Source: JAGLQA01 sp023135565
Lineage (GTDB): Bacteria; Acidobacteriota; Aminicenantia; UBA2199
Direction: 5' to 3'
Length of the DNA stretch: 30,336 nucleotides
NCBI GenBank assembly: GCA_030639305.1
Contig: DAOWCY010000073.1
Span: 1 to 30,336, forward strand
Made by a program: the position numbers and the translations under genes
Shown: one piece after another, positions 23,076-30,336 of the stretch
How the letters are laid out: each line of letters starts with the position of its first letter
Numbering within the stretch: position 1 is the first letter of the stretch
The notes under the pieces: model-generated
Database searches by the model: none
Seen by the model: only the letters and a program-made list of their open reading frames with translations
What the model was told of the DNA's origin: nothing

Positions 23076-24668
23076 TTAGCCCCCAAGCCCGCCCCCCGGT
23101 TTGGGCAGGGTGAACTTAAATGTACTGCCTTTGCCCGGTTCGCTTTCCACCCAGATTTTGCCGTCGTTTTTCTCTATAAATTCCCGGCACAGGGGAAGAC
23201 CGAGCCCGGTTCCCCTTTCGCCGGCGGTCCCTTTTCTCCTGAATTTCGAGTCGAGCTTAAACAGTTCGGGTAAATATTCCGCTTCGATTCCTGTTCCCGT
23301 ATCCGCCACACAGGTTTCGACAAAATTTTCGCCTGTATTTGAAACAACGATATCGACGCTGCCGCCGGGTTTAGTAAATTTGATCGCATTATTGATAAGA
23401 TTGCGGATCACGGTATCCAACATATCGAAGTCCGCATATACGCATATATCCCCCGGGATCGATAGGTTGAAGGTGATATTCTTTTCTTTTGCAGGCCCGG
23501 AAAAAAGTTTTAGAGTAAACTGTATTATATTAATCAATTTTATATTGCCGGGTTTCGATTCGATCCTGCCCATCTGCAAACGGGACCAGGTAAGCAAATT
23601 GTCTAATAATTTATTCGTGTTTTCGGCTGAATCGCTCAATTTTTCCGCAAAGTAAACGATTTTTTCTTTTTTAAATTTATGAATCCCCTCCGATAAGAGG
23701 GAAGTTCCCGCCAATATAACGTTAAAAGCGTTTTTTAAATCATGGGCTATTATCGAAAACAACTTGTCTTTGGTGGCATTTGCTTCGCGCAGGTTTTGTT
23801 CTGATCTGCGCAGCGCTTCGTCTGCTTTTTTGCGCAGGGTGATATCCTCTTTTACCGCCACATAATGGGTGATTTCGCCTTTTTCGTTTAACACCGGGCC
23901 GATAGAAGCGCTTTCCCAGTAATACTCGCCACTTTTCTTCACATTCCGGAATTCTCCCTGCCATACCTTTTTATAAAGCAGCGTATCCCAGAGTTCTTTA
24001 TATTCCGCGGGTTTTTTTTCTTTCGGTTTTAGTATGCGTGGATTCTGGCCCATGGCTTCATCGAAAGAGTACCCCGTAACTTTTGTAAATGCCGGGTTAA
24101 CATATTCGATGATTCCCTCCGTGTCGGTGATAACGATGGAAGTGGGGCTTTGTTCGATGGCCCTTGATAATTTTCTTAACTGTTCGTCCTTCTTCTTTTG
24201 TTCGGTGATATCGACGACGGTTTCCAGCAGGACCTCCTCGTTATCTAAAGTGATGGGTATCACTGTTTTCAACACCGGGATCTCTTTACCGCCATTGCAA
24301 ATCAATTTGGTTTCGCATTGGTTGATTTCCTGGTTGAGATCGAGAATCGGGCAGTCGTCATAATCCTGGCTGCAGATGAATAGGTGGCATATCTTGCCCA
24401 CGATCTTTTTTTTGGAATCCAATTCCATCATTTTGAGAATCCTTTTGTTTACGTTTTTGATTTTCTTATTTTTATCTACAATGACGATGCCGATGGGCAT
24501 TTTCTCCAGTATTGTCCGGGTGGTATCTAATTGCCGGTCGCATTCCCCCTGTTTTTGTTTCGAAGCCGCTGCTTTATGTTTTTTTTCTAAGGATTCTAAT
24601 TGGGCGTTTCGTTTTCGCAATGCCTCCAACTCGGCGATGAGTTCTTTTTTGGTTTTATCCGCGTACAT
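23076..24668 (-). CDS. Cytoplasmic PAS-PAS sensor histidine kinase
   Basis: This is a 530-residue protein with an N-terminal coiled coil (1-50), two PAS domains and a complete kinase core. PAS1 (about 50-155) carries a cysteine group, Cys94, Cys99, Cys106, Cys118 and Cys124 (GKICHLFICSQDYDDCPILD), which might bind metal or sense redox. PAS2 (about 165-280) is ordinary (SPTSIVITDTEGIIEYVNPAF). His309 in IIAHDLKN is the phosphorylation site. The N box is NLINNAIKFT (423-432), G1 is DTGTGIE and G2 is GTGLGLPL. No membrane helix or receiver domain is present and no response regulator gene lies nearby, so it is an orphan kinase. The signal is unknown. The ribosome site is weak (AGGA). Confidence 0.92.
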   Translation of the reverse strand: MYADKTKKELIAELEALRKRNAQLESLEKKHKAAASKQKQGECDRQLDTTRTILEKMPIGIVIVDKNKKIKNVNKRILKMMELDSKKKIVGKICHLFICSQDYDDCPILDLNQEINQCETKLICNGGKEIPVLKTVIPITLDNEEVLLETVVDITEQKKKDEQLRKLSRAIEQSPTSIVITDTEGIIEYVNPAFTKVTGYSFDEAMGQNPRILKPKEKKPAEYKELWDTLLYKKVWQGEFRNVKKSGEYYWESASIGPVLNEKGEITHYVAVKEDITLRKKADEALRRSEQNLREANATKDKLFSIIAHDLKNAFNVILAGTSLLSEGIHKFKKEKIVYFAEKLSDSAENTNKLLDNLLTWSRLQMGRIESKPGNIKLINIIQFTLKLFSGPAKEKNITFNLSIPGDICVYADFDMLDTVIRNLINNAIKFTKPGGSVDIVVSNTGENFVETCVADTGTGIEAEYLPELFKLDSKFRRKGTAGERGTGLGLPLCREFIEKNDGKIWVESEPGKGSTFKFTLPKPGGGLGG

Positions 24669-24837
24669 TTTTCTGTCCTGTTTTTATAGGTGGAGAAAGT
24701 ATAACTATATCATAACCCGCGATATTTATCAATTACCAAAAGGGTAACAATTCAGGTTTAGAAAAAATGATCTAATGCAGTTCATATTCCGTTCACGCCC
24801 GATTATCGCTCAAAAAAAGTTTTGTTCGAAAAAAAGG

Positions 24838-24853
24838 GGACAGTCAATCATGA
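24838..24853. repeat. Short repeat word shared with 12568-12583
   Basis: ggacagtcaatcatga here is the exact reverse complement of 12568-12583, and tcatgaagaact (24849-24860) recurs at 4319-4330 near repeat site 3. It lies after a ttttgttcg stretch like the AT module, so it may be a worn copy of the dispersed family. The rest of the gap 24669-24957 shows no gene. Confidence 0.45.
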
Positions 24854-24957
24854 AGAACTACTATTCAGAATTTTTTTTGCGATGATTTTTTCTCGTGAAG
24901 AAATCATTTCACCCGCTTTCGTGGGCCGCTCTGTGGGCCGGGATTACAAAAGCTGTG

Positions 24958-25656
24958 TCAATGCGAAAAACGGTTCTTTATAATCGAAAACACTACCCTA
25001 AAACCATGAGACCAGCGCAGCTTTTTCCCTTCCTTTACGGTACGGGGGGTATAATCTATGGGCAGTTCTTTTATTTTGATATTTTTTTTCAAGAGGCGCG
25101 CCGTGATTTCCGAGTCGAAATCAAAAGACCGGGCCTTTAATTCTATCCCGTTCAAGGCGCTCTTTTTTATAATCTTATGACAGGTGGCAATATCCGTTAA
25201 CCGGACAAGATAAAGCACATTCATCAGCGTAGTGACCACACGGTTGCCGATATAACTGCTTATCGGCGTCAGGCCCCTGCCGTTCAAGAACCTCGAACCA
25301 TAAACTACTTCATACTCTCCTTTTGCTATAGGTTCGACCAGTTTGGGCAGTTCGAAAGGAGACACTTCTAAGTCGCCGTCCTGGACAATAATCACATCCC
25401 CGGTAGACTCATCTATTCCCCGCCGTACTGCTCTGCCTTTGCCTTCGGCTTTGTCTTCAAAAATGAACTTGACATAGCTGCGTTTTTTTGCAAAATCTTC
25501 GATCACATCCCGGGTGCCGTCGGCGGAATTCCCGTCCACGATGATAATCTCTTTTTCATGTCCCATATCTACCTGGTCCACCTGGTTGAGTAGTTCTCCG
25601 ATAGTATGTATCTCATCGAGTGTCGGCACTATTATAGATACTTTCATTTTTTTCAC
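24958..25656 (-). CDS. Glycosyltransferase family 2, DPM1-like
   Basis: The 232-residue protein has the GT-A fold start VSIIVPTLDEIHTIGELL, the EIIIVDGNSADGTRDVI segment and the metal-binding DGD at 93-95 (IIVQDGDLEVSP). It also has the typical polyprenyl-phosphate mannosyl/glucosyltransferase segment YGSRFLNGRG. There is no C-terminal membrane helix. It would transfer a sugar from a nucleotide sugar to a lipid or other acceptor. GTG at 25656 overlaps the TGA of the upstream nucleotidyltransferase by four bases, and an ATG nine bases later is a possible alternative. The pair forms an activated-sugar cassette. Confidence 0.9.
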   Translation of the reverse strand: MKKMKVSIIVPTLDEIHTIGELLNQVDQVDMGHEKEIIIVDGNSADGTRDVIEDFAKKRSYVKFIFEDKAEGKGRAVRRGIDESTGDVIIVQDGDLEVSPFELPKLVEPIAKGEYEVVYGSRFLNGRGLTPISSYIGNRVVTTLMNVLYLVRLTDIATCHKIIKKSALNGIELKARSFDFDSEITARLLKKNIKIKELPIDYTPRTVKEGKKLRWSHGFRVVFSIIKNRFSH

Positions 25657-26342
25657 GTCCTTTTTCTCATATAGTTTAAATCATCGATATTTTCGATCCC
25701 TTTCCACATCTCCCTGATGCGGTGAATCCCTATGCTTTCCCCGTCCCGGTGCAAATCGCTGATTAAATCGGTCATGTCGTATTTTTTCCCTTCGGGGATG
25801 CGCTGTATCAGTTCCGCTTTGAGCAGGTAAATACCTGTGCTGATTAAATAACTTTTCTCCGGTTTCTCGATAATGCCGTTAAAACGGTGGTCTTTCAAAT
25901 CGATGACGCCGAAGGGCAGTTTGTGCTTATAATTTTTTACGCCGATCATGAGGTCATGTTTTTGGGAGGTAAAAGAGGCGATAAATTTTGTAAAATTCAG
26001 GTTGGTGACGATATCGCCGTTCATTACCAATATGACGTCGTCTTTAGCCACGAATCCTTTGATTAAGGTCAAAGGGCCGCAGGTGCCTAAGATTCTCTCT
26101 TCGACGGAATAGCGGATGTTCAAGCCGAAGCCTTTGCCGTCTTTGAAATAGTTTTCGATGAGGAAACCTTTATAACCTAAAGACAAAATAATATCCGTTA
26201 AGTTATGCTTTCTTAATTTTTGCAGCATTACTTCAAGGATGGGCTTCTCTTTTATAGGCAGGAGCGGTTTGGGTATGGCGAATGTCAGGGGCCTTAACCG
26301 TTTGCCCTGGCCGCCTGCCAATATAAATGTAATTACTTTCAT
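25653..26342 (-). CDS. Sugar-1-phosphate nucleotidyltransferase
   Basis: The 229-residue protein starts with the signature ILAGGQGKRLRPLTFAIPKPLLPI and has the Mg-binding VMNGDIV segment and EKP (IIEKPEKSYLISTGIYLL). It makes an NDP-sugar from a sugar-1-phosphate. The length, without a left-handed helix domain, fits mannose-1-phosphate guanylyltransferase-like or glucose-1-phosphate nucleotidyltransferase-like enzymes. The nucleotide and sugar cannot be named from sequence. It is followed, with a four-base overlap, by a GT2 glycosyltransferase that may use the product. No strong ribosome site is seen. Confidence 0.9.
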   Translation of the reverse strand: MKVITFILAGGQGKRLRPLTFAIPKPLLPIKEKPILEVMLQKLRKHNLTDIILSLGYKGFLIENYFKDGKGFGLNIRYSVEERILGTCGPLTLIKGFVAKDDVILVMNGDIVTNLNFTKFIASFTSQKHDLMIGVKNYKHKLPFGVIDLKDHRFNGIIEKPEKSYLISTGIYLLKAELIQRIPEGKKYDMTDLISDLHRDGESIGIHRIREMWKGIENIDDLNYMRKRT

Positions 26343-26422
26343 TTTTCGGTAATTTTATAGGTTAATTTTAATCAGAAAAATTATAAGTGAGAGTTTAACA
26401 TAAATCACCCTACTATACAACC

Positions 26423-26630
26423 GCCTCCGGCGGCCCTGCAGGGCCGCGTCATTATTTTGTTGAAACGCTGAATTAACAAGGGTTTCGGGATTTCAGCCAA
26501 ATCTTCCAAAAACCGCGTTAATCCAGGAAAGTTTAAAAATAATGACGCACCCCTGGGCGGCCCTGCCGGGGGCCAAACTTTTGAAAAAGTTTGAACAAAA
26601 CTTTTGTTTAAAAAAGCGAGAAGCGCTATC
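26423..26630. repeat. Dispersed modular repeat, site 9, interrupted
   Basis: cctccggcggccctgc at the left and gggcggccctgccgggggcc near 26555 are two partial end modules. They are separated by a nested hairpin element (listed separately). A partial unit with cttttgaaaaagtttgaac and gcgagaagcgc continues to about 26628. With the flanks this accounts for the gap 26343-26698, where I see no gene. Confidence 0.8.
26446..26548. mobile_element. 103-bp hairpin insertion (MITE-like) inside repeat site 9
   Basis: Perfect 13-bp terminal inverted repeats, gcgtcattatttt (26446-26458) and aaaataatgacgc (26536-26548), enclose inner arms ctgaattaac (26468-26477) and gttaatccag (26517-26526) that pair at 9 of 10. 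It has no coding capacity and splits the end module of the surrounding repeat. No clear target-site duplication is visible. Confidence 0.5.
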
Positions 26631-26698
26631 ATTACCACTACAGGTATCGTTCTCAGCCCTCCCGACTTCTAAAAATGAGGGGTTTTTATTTCTCGGAC

Positions 26699-28222
26699 TT
26701 ACTCTAAACTGCCCACCTCTTTCTCTACTTCTTCTAAAATCTCGCAGGACTTGACCAGTTCTTGCATCCTGGTATGATCGGGGTAAAGGGGCCTGTCGAT
26801 TTCAAGATAATCGACGTATTTACGGATCACCTCTTTTGCTTTGCCGACGCCGGCGCCGAATTTGAAATCCCGCATGTCCAACGCCTGGGCCGCTGCCATA
26901 AATTCGATGCCCAATATGCCGTAAGCATTATCCAAAATCTGGAAGTTCTTAATGGCTGTGTTCATGCCCATGGAAACAAAATCTTCCTGGTCAGCCGCGG
27001 CGGGAATAGACTGGACGGAGGCGGGGGCGGAAAGAATACGCTGCTCGACGATCATCATATCCGCGGTATACTGGCTCAACATCAAACCGGACATCAAACC
27101 TCCTCCTTTAGTCAAGAAAGCAGGCAAACCAACGCTTAATGCCGGGTGATTTAACCGGTTCATGCGCCTTTCGGACATGACACTAACCATGGTAACGGCA
27201 ATGCCGGCCATGTCCATGGGCAGAGATACCGGCGAACCCTGGAAATTAGCTCCCGATAACTGTATTTTTTTATCCGGGAAAAAAACAGGATTATCACCGA
27301 CGCCGTTCAACTCTATTTCTACCTGGGAACGGGCATAGGCCAGGGCGTCATGAGCGGCGCCGATGACCTGGGGCGTAGAACGCATGGAATATGCATCCTG
27401 CACTTTGCATTTTATCTTGCCTTCGACCAGATCGCCGCCGGCAATTAATTTGCGGATGGTTTTGGCGGTTCTCACTGCTCCTTTAAAACCGCGCACCTCA
27501 TGCAGCAGGGGGGTGTAAGGTTTCATGTTGGCTTTCAGGGCTTCTAAAGACATGCAGGCTGCGATTTCGGCCTGCTTTAGCCAGCGGTTGGCGTCATAAA
27601 GAAATATAGCGCTCATGGCTGTTAATAAATTAGAACCGTTAATGGTAGCCAGTCCGTCCCTGGCTTTCAGACCGGGTATGGGTATACCGGCTTTTTCCAT
27701 GGCTTCTTTCCCGGGCAGTAATTCATCCCGGTAATAAGCTTCCCCTTCGCCCATTAACAGCAGCGCGATCTGCGACATGGGGGCCAGATCCCCGCAAGCG
27801 CCTACGGAACCTTTCTGGCAGACACGGGGCGTGACGCCTTTATTCAACATTTCGACTAAGGTCAAGGGGATATCGGGACGGCAGCCGGAATGACCTTTGG
27901 AAAGCACATTGATCCTACCCACCATGGCCGCCCTGATATATTCTTTGGGCGCGGGATCGCCTATGCCCGCGGCATGATTATAAATTAAATATTTCTGGAA
28001 ATCTTTTACCTGATCATCGTTTAGTACGACTTCGGAAAATTCCCCGATACCGGTGTTAACTCCATACATGATCTCACCGGCCTGGATTTTTTCTTCCAGC
28101 ATGGCGCGGCATTTTTTGATCCGTTCTAAGGCTTCCGGGGGAAGCTCGACTTTTTCTTTGTTCCTGGCAATCTGTACCACTTTTTCGATGGTTAACCCGG
28201 AACCGTTTATAACTATGGCCAT
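26699..28222 (-). CDS. hutH: Histidine ammonia-lyase family enzyme with Ala-Cys-Gly cofactor triad
   Basis: The 507-residue MIO-dependent lyase most likely converts histidine to urocanate. Residues line up with the Pseudomonas putida enzyme numbering: Tyr53, His83, the triad 142-144, and Asn195 (TINGSN). QEDFVSM (412-418) fits histidine lyases. The MIO-forming triad, normally Ala-Ser-Gly, is Ala-Cys-Gly here (SVGACGDLAPM); the codon is TGC. A serine-to-cysteine change at this position in the P. putida enzyme is reported to still mature to active enzyme, so activity is plausible. AGGAGGT lies 5-6 bases before the ATG. No other histidine-degradation genes are in the window, so a different amino acid substrate cannot be excluded. 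Confidence 0.92.
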   Translation of the reverse strand: MAIVINGSGLTIEKVVQIARNKEKVELPPEALERIKKCRAMLEEKIQAGEIMYGVNTGIGEFSEVVLNDDQVKDFQKYLIYNHAAGIGDPAPKEYIRAAMVGRINVLSKGHSGCRPDIPLTLVEMLNKGVTPRVCQKGSVGACGDLAPMSQIALLLMGEGEAYYRDELLPGKEAMEKAGIPIPGLKARDGLATINGSNLLTAMSAIFLYDANRWLKQAEIAACMSLEALKANMKPYTPLLHEVRGFKGAVRTAKTIRKLIAGGDLVEGKIKCKVQDAYSMRSTPQVIGAAHDALAYARSQVEIELNGVGDNPVFFPDKKIQLSGANFQGSPVSLPMDMAGIAVTMVSVMSERRMNRLNHPALSVGLPAFLTKGGGLMSGLMLSQYTADMMIVEQRILSAPASVQSIPAAADQEDFVSMGMNTAIKNFQILDNAYGILGIEFMAAAQALDMRDFKFGAGVGKAKEVIRKYVDYLEIDRPLYPDHTRMQELVKSCEILEEVEKEVGSLE

Positions 28223-28249
28223 TTTTACCTCCTGGTTTTAAAAATTTAT

Positions 28250-28286
28250 GCCATTACGCGGCGGTAATGAACCACATACTTTACAC
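28250..28286 (-). promoter_or_regulatory. 37-bp element shared with the nucleotidase operon (copy 2)
   Basis: The segment 28-64 bases before the ammonia-lyase start matches 21443-21479 at 27 of 37 positions. Here it includes a clear hairpin (cattac-gcggcg-gtaatg) and the shared tttacac end. The rest of the gap 28287-28510 is AT-rich with no gene; a further 14-base exact match (cggtaaaaagcagc) is at 28495-28508, beside the end of the GPP34-family gene. Confidence 0.4.
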
Positions 28287-28510
28287 CATTCGTGTTCTTA
28301 CCGTCAGGTGGCTTTTTTAGAAAAACGTTATCTTTCAATTTCCTCTTTTTTAGTAGGGTGCAGCTCGTAGACGGCGAATTCTTTACATCTTAATATCTAC
28401 AAAAAATTATATCACAAGACTGTTTTTATTTCAAACATAACCAAAATTGTCCAGCAATTCTAAAATCTTGAGGACATGTTCGCCTATAGCTTCCCGGTAA
28501 AAAGCAGCGA

Positions 28511-29194
28511 CTAACAGGCTTCTTTTATTATCGCAAATACCCCGGAAAGAAGAGACGACGCCACCTGGCCTCTCTTGTTGTTTACTGCGCTCCTGATCCC
28601 TTTCCTGATCCTGTCGTCCTCCGACAACCGGCGGGCTTTCTCTTTGGCTTCGCGGTATTCTTCTCTTTGCTCGAAAACCAAACTGTAAAGCCGGCAGGCA
28701 TGGAGCAAGCCGATCAGTTTCAGATTCTTTTCGCCGGGCTGCCTGTGGTGGAGTAAAATCTCGCGCAGCTTTTGTTCGGTATGCTTCAGCGGCGTGTCGA
28801 ACCAGGGCCGGTATCTTCCTCCGCGGCGAAAACTCCAGCCGGGTTCATCATCATCTATTTTTCTCAACATTCCTTTGGTGAGCAGCTCCTGTGTTATTGA
28901 GACTTTGAGCGATTTTTTCCCTATTTTGGGCAGCCAATGAGCTACTTTCTTTTTTTTTTTGGAAGCGGAAATTTTCTTCAAGGATTTGTCCAGGATAGAA
29001 TCACCGGTAGGGTCCTCATCGAGGACTTTTACACGATCCCCATCTAATTCGAGTTTGCCCCGGTCTTCCAGTTCATAGAGCACCGCTCCGGCCAGGCCTA
29101 ATTTGATGAGCGATGCCTTAATCAAGGGGACGACGCCTTTTTTTTCGTCGATAGCAAACAATAGTAGTTCTTCAGACAGGCGTAATTCTTTCAT
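28511..29194 (-). CDS. GPP34 (GOLPH3/Vps74)-family protein
   Basis: The 227-residue protein starts LRLSEELLLFAIDEKKGVV and has LIKLGLAGAVLYELEDRGKLEL (31-52), the family core. It ends with a helical region (KLIGLLHACRLYSLVFEQREEYREAKEKARRL, then RGQVASSLLSGVFAIIKEA). In eukaryotes GOLPH3 binds phosphatidylinositol-4-phosphate and retains glycosyltransferases in the Golgi. The function of bacterial members is unknown, so no role is assigned beyond possible membrane association. A lysine-rich stretch (77-83, SKKKKKV) may touch membranes or nucleic acid. GGAGGT precedes the ATG. It stands alone; the neighbour is an orphan antitoxin-like gene. Confidence 0.85.
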   Translation of the reverse strand: MKELRLSEELLLFAIDEKKGVVPLIKASLIKLGLAGAVLYELEDRGKLELDGDRVKVLDEDPTGDSILDKSLKKISASKKKKKVAHWLPKIGKKSLKVSITQELLTKGMLRKIDDDEPGWSFRRGGRYRPWFDTPLKHTEQKLREILLHHRQPGEKNLKLIGLLHACRLYSLVFEQREEYREAKEKARRLSEDDRIRKGIRSAVNNKRGQVASSLLSGVFAIIKEAC

Positions 29195-29404
29195 GAAAAC
29201 TTTACCTCCGGTTAACTTATTATTTACGAAAAAAAAGTAATTTATGTTTAATGCCTGGCCCCTGGCACACTGGATAGTTGATTTTTTTCGTTTGAGGGAA
29301 TAGGAAAACCGGAACCTCTAAGAGAAAACCTTTCCGGTTTTTGGTCTCGTCGAATCGACGATACCAACCGGCTGGTTTATGCTGTGAGTAACGAATTTTT
29401 GCAT

Positions 29405-29638
29405 TTATCCGGAAATACTTTCAATGGGTGTTATTTCTTCTTTTGTCAGGTATGCTGCGTATTCGAGACAGGATAAAACGTCCCGCCTTTTAATCGTAGG
29501 ATATGAGTGCAGGAGGTCGTCGATGGAATCGCCATTCGCCAGCATCTGCACAACTTGATAAACAGGAATACGAGTTCCTTTGATACACGCTTGACCATGA
29601 CATATCACCGGGTTTACCGAAATTTTTTCGAACCTCAT
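29405..29638 (-). CDS. DUF433 (VapB-like) antitoxin-type protein, orphan
   Basis: The 77-residue protein matches DUF433: ISVNPVICHGQACIKGTRIPVYQVVQMLANGDSIDDLLHSYP, then IKRRDVLSCLEYAAYLTKEE. These winged-helix proteins usually precede a DUF5615 PIN-type toxin gene and are thought to act as its antitoxin. Here the 210 bp downstream on the minus strand (29195-29404) contain no toxin gene, so it is solitary. GAGGA lies 8 bases before the ATG. The upstream DNA has palindromic gtatac words that could be autoregulatory sites. Confidence 0.85.
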   Translation of the reverse strand: MRFEKISVNPVICHGQACIKGTRIPVYQVVQMLANGDSIDDLLHSYPTIKRRDVLSCLEYAAYLTKEEITPIESISG

Positions 29639-29681
29639 TTTACTTTTCCTCGAGTCAAATTTAAAGCATCGTTATGTATAC

Positions 29682-29709
29682 ATTATATACACATATAGAA
29701 TATACACAA
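29682..29709 (-). promoter_or_regulatory. Promoter of the DUF433 gene
   Basis: On the minus strand TATAAT (29687-29682) lies 16 bases after TTGTGT (29709-29704). Overlapping gtatac/tatac palindromic words at 29675-29690 could be operators for the encoded DNA-binding protein. Confidence 0.4.
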
Positions 29710-29781
29710 AACCTTCGCTTCTGTCAACTATGTCCGATATGAAATTATTTTTTGCATATCCGTCGGTCCGGGGGGGATAAT

Positions 29782-29830
29782 ATCGAACACCGGACAAAGA
29801 ATATCGAATATCGAAAAACGAGTATCGGCC
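29782..29830. repeat. Short tatcgaa-type repeat tract
   Basis: Words tatcgaa and tatcgg recur five times between 29782 and 29828 with ccggacaaag between them. It resembles the tracts that read NIEHRT-NIEY in one frame and are scattered in intergenic DNA of several uncultured bacterial groups. No gene is supported here. Confidence 0.45.
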
Positions 29831-30227
29831 ACAGCCCCAGGTTGTTACTACAACCGATCCTATTACAGATAGAGGCCAAAATCTTAGGAGATAAAATACC
29901 TGATTTGTGGTTTTTCTCTTTAATCGTGAAGCTACTTATTTGTTTTGGCGGATTGTGTGTTATTAAGGCTCTTGAGTGGCCTTAATAGCTCATTACAACC
30001 TGTATAGCGTCTAATTTACCGGATGTTATATCGCCTGAAACCCCTTAAGTCTTAAAGATTTGAGTAACACTTGGGGTATATCTCGAAACCTTTAGCAATA
30101 AAAAGCGACAACCATGCCGGGTTGGAGTTTGCCCCGGATGTAGACGCAGCCATGCAATCGGGGTCTAAATCGGCAATATACGCCCCAAAAATCCTGTCCT
30201 ACCGGCTAAAGATCATGCTCCTATAGC

Positions 30228-30275
30228 GCTCAGATAAATTGACCCACTTTTGCTCAGATAAAGTGAGCCGTTTGT
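30228..30275. mobile_element. Tandem 24-bp repeats resembling an IS21-family terminus
   Basis: gctcagataaattgaccca (30228) and gctcagataaagtgagccg (30252) are direct repeats with a 24-bp period. IS21-family ends carry such multiple terminal repeats, so the left end of an element may begin here with its genes beyond the window. No transposase sequence is inside the window to confirm it. Confidence 0.4.
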
Positions 30276-30336
30276 TCACAAAATAACCCACAAAATCCTT
30301 TAATCTTCTCCCCTCCCAGGTAGTAAAAAACCATAA

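Larger units (their letters stand above)
29640..30226. other. Gap without a supported gene
   Basis: Apart from the promoter and the tatcgaa tract the region is non-coding as far as I can see. A 7-bp hairpin (ttaaggc-n9-gccttaa) lies at about 29966-29988. The last part, 30068-30226, is open on the plus strand for 52 codons (ending ILSYRLKIMLL) and partly open on the minus strand (AASTSGANSNPAWLSLFIAKG). Neither has a start site or a family I recognise; either could be a fragment cut by the element at the right edge. Confidence 0.5.

Noticed and set aside
22871..23086. 71-codon minus-strand frame between the META lipoprotein and the kinase
   Set aside because: No ribosome site or recognisable family, and it overlaps the kinase stop; treated as non-coding.
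29752..29985. Plus-strand 77-codon frame reading NIEHRTKNIEYRKTS
   Set aside because: It is translated repeat tract of a kind scattered in intergenic DNA; no ribosome site.

Overview
The window is bacterial chromosomal DNA with mid-range GC, a Shine-Dalgarno sequence in front of most genes, and short operons separated by gaps full of repeats. A Tat-exported molybdoenzyme, predicted lipoproteins, secreted hydrolases and SemiSWEET-like and small membrane proteins point to a diderm-type heterotroph rich in peptidases and other hydrolases. The lineage cannot be read securely from the sequence. The gene mix (S9 and M28 peptidases, PF20091-type hydrolase, PSD-like decarboxylase) would fit an uncultured phylum such as Aminicenantes, but that is only a guess. 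No rRNA, tRNA or CRISPR array was seen.

Layout. 1-3454: a dispersed repeat, a PsrA/PhsA-like molybdopterin oxidoreductase (-), and divergently the sulfurtransferase-family gene fdhD (+). 3506-4118: a Phd/RelE-type toxin-antitoxin pair with its own promoter. 4374-7544: minus-strand genes for a ubiquitin-like/Mut7-C protein, a SemiSWEET-like transporter, an M28 peptidase and a DUF2007 protein, with a degenerate minisatellite between the first two. 8000-12380: the most unusual locus. Tandem 21-bp repeats, a -10 box and a hairpin leader precede a 32-codon ORF, a secreted phosphatidylserine-decarboxylase-like protein, an S9 peptidase, and a remnant of a second decarboxylase overlapping a small signal-peptide-like ORF. 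12613-15146: argS with a histidine phosphatase. 15469-17944: an alpha/beta hydrolase split by a one-base frameshift. 18271-18969: a PLD-type nuclease. 19123-21426: thymidine kinase, 5'-nucleotidase and a small protein. 21887-22839: a tandem pair of 56-residue membrane proteins and a lipoprotein. 23076-24668: a PAS histidine kinase. 24958-26342: a sugar nucleotidyltransferase with a glycosyltransferase. 26699-28222: a HutH-type ammonia-lyase. 28511-29638: a GPP34-family protein and an orphan DUF433 protein. 29639-30336: non-coding, with direct repeats like an IS21-family terminus at the far right.

The other prominent feature is a modular palindromic repeat family at eight or more boundaries between transcription units. 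It combines a GC-rich end module with a module of about 100 bp that is often present twice in tandem. It is absent from the tightly linked operons. One copy carries a nested 103-bp hairpin insertion. The points most worth checking are the decarboxylase/peptidase operon and its leader, a natural Ala-Cys-Gly cofactor triad in HutH, an FdhD without its cysteine motif, and a 37-bp element shared upstream of two unrelated genes.
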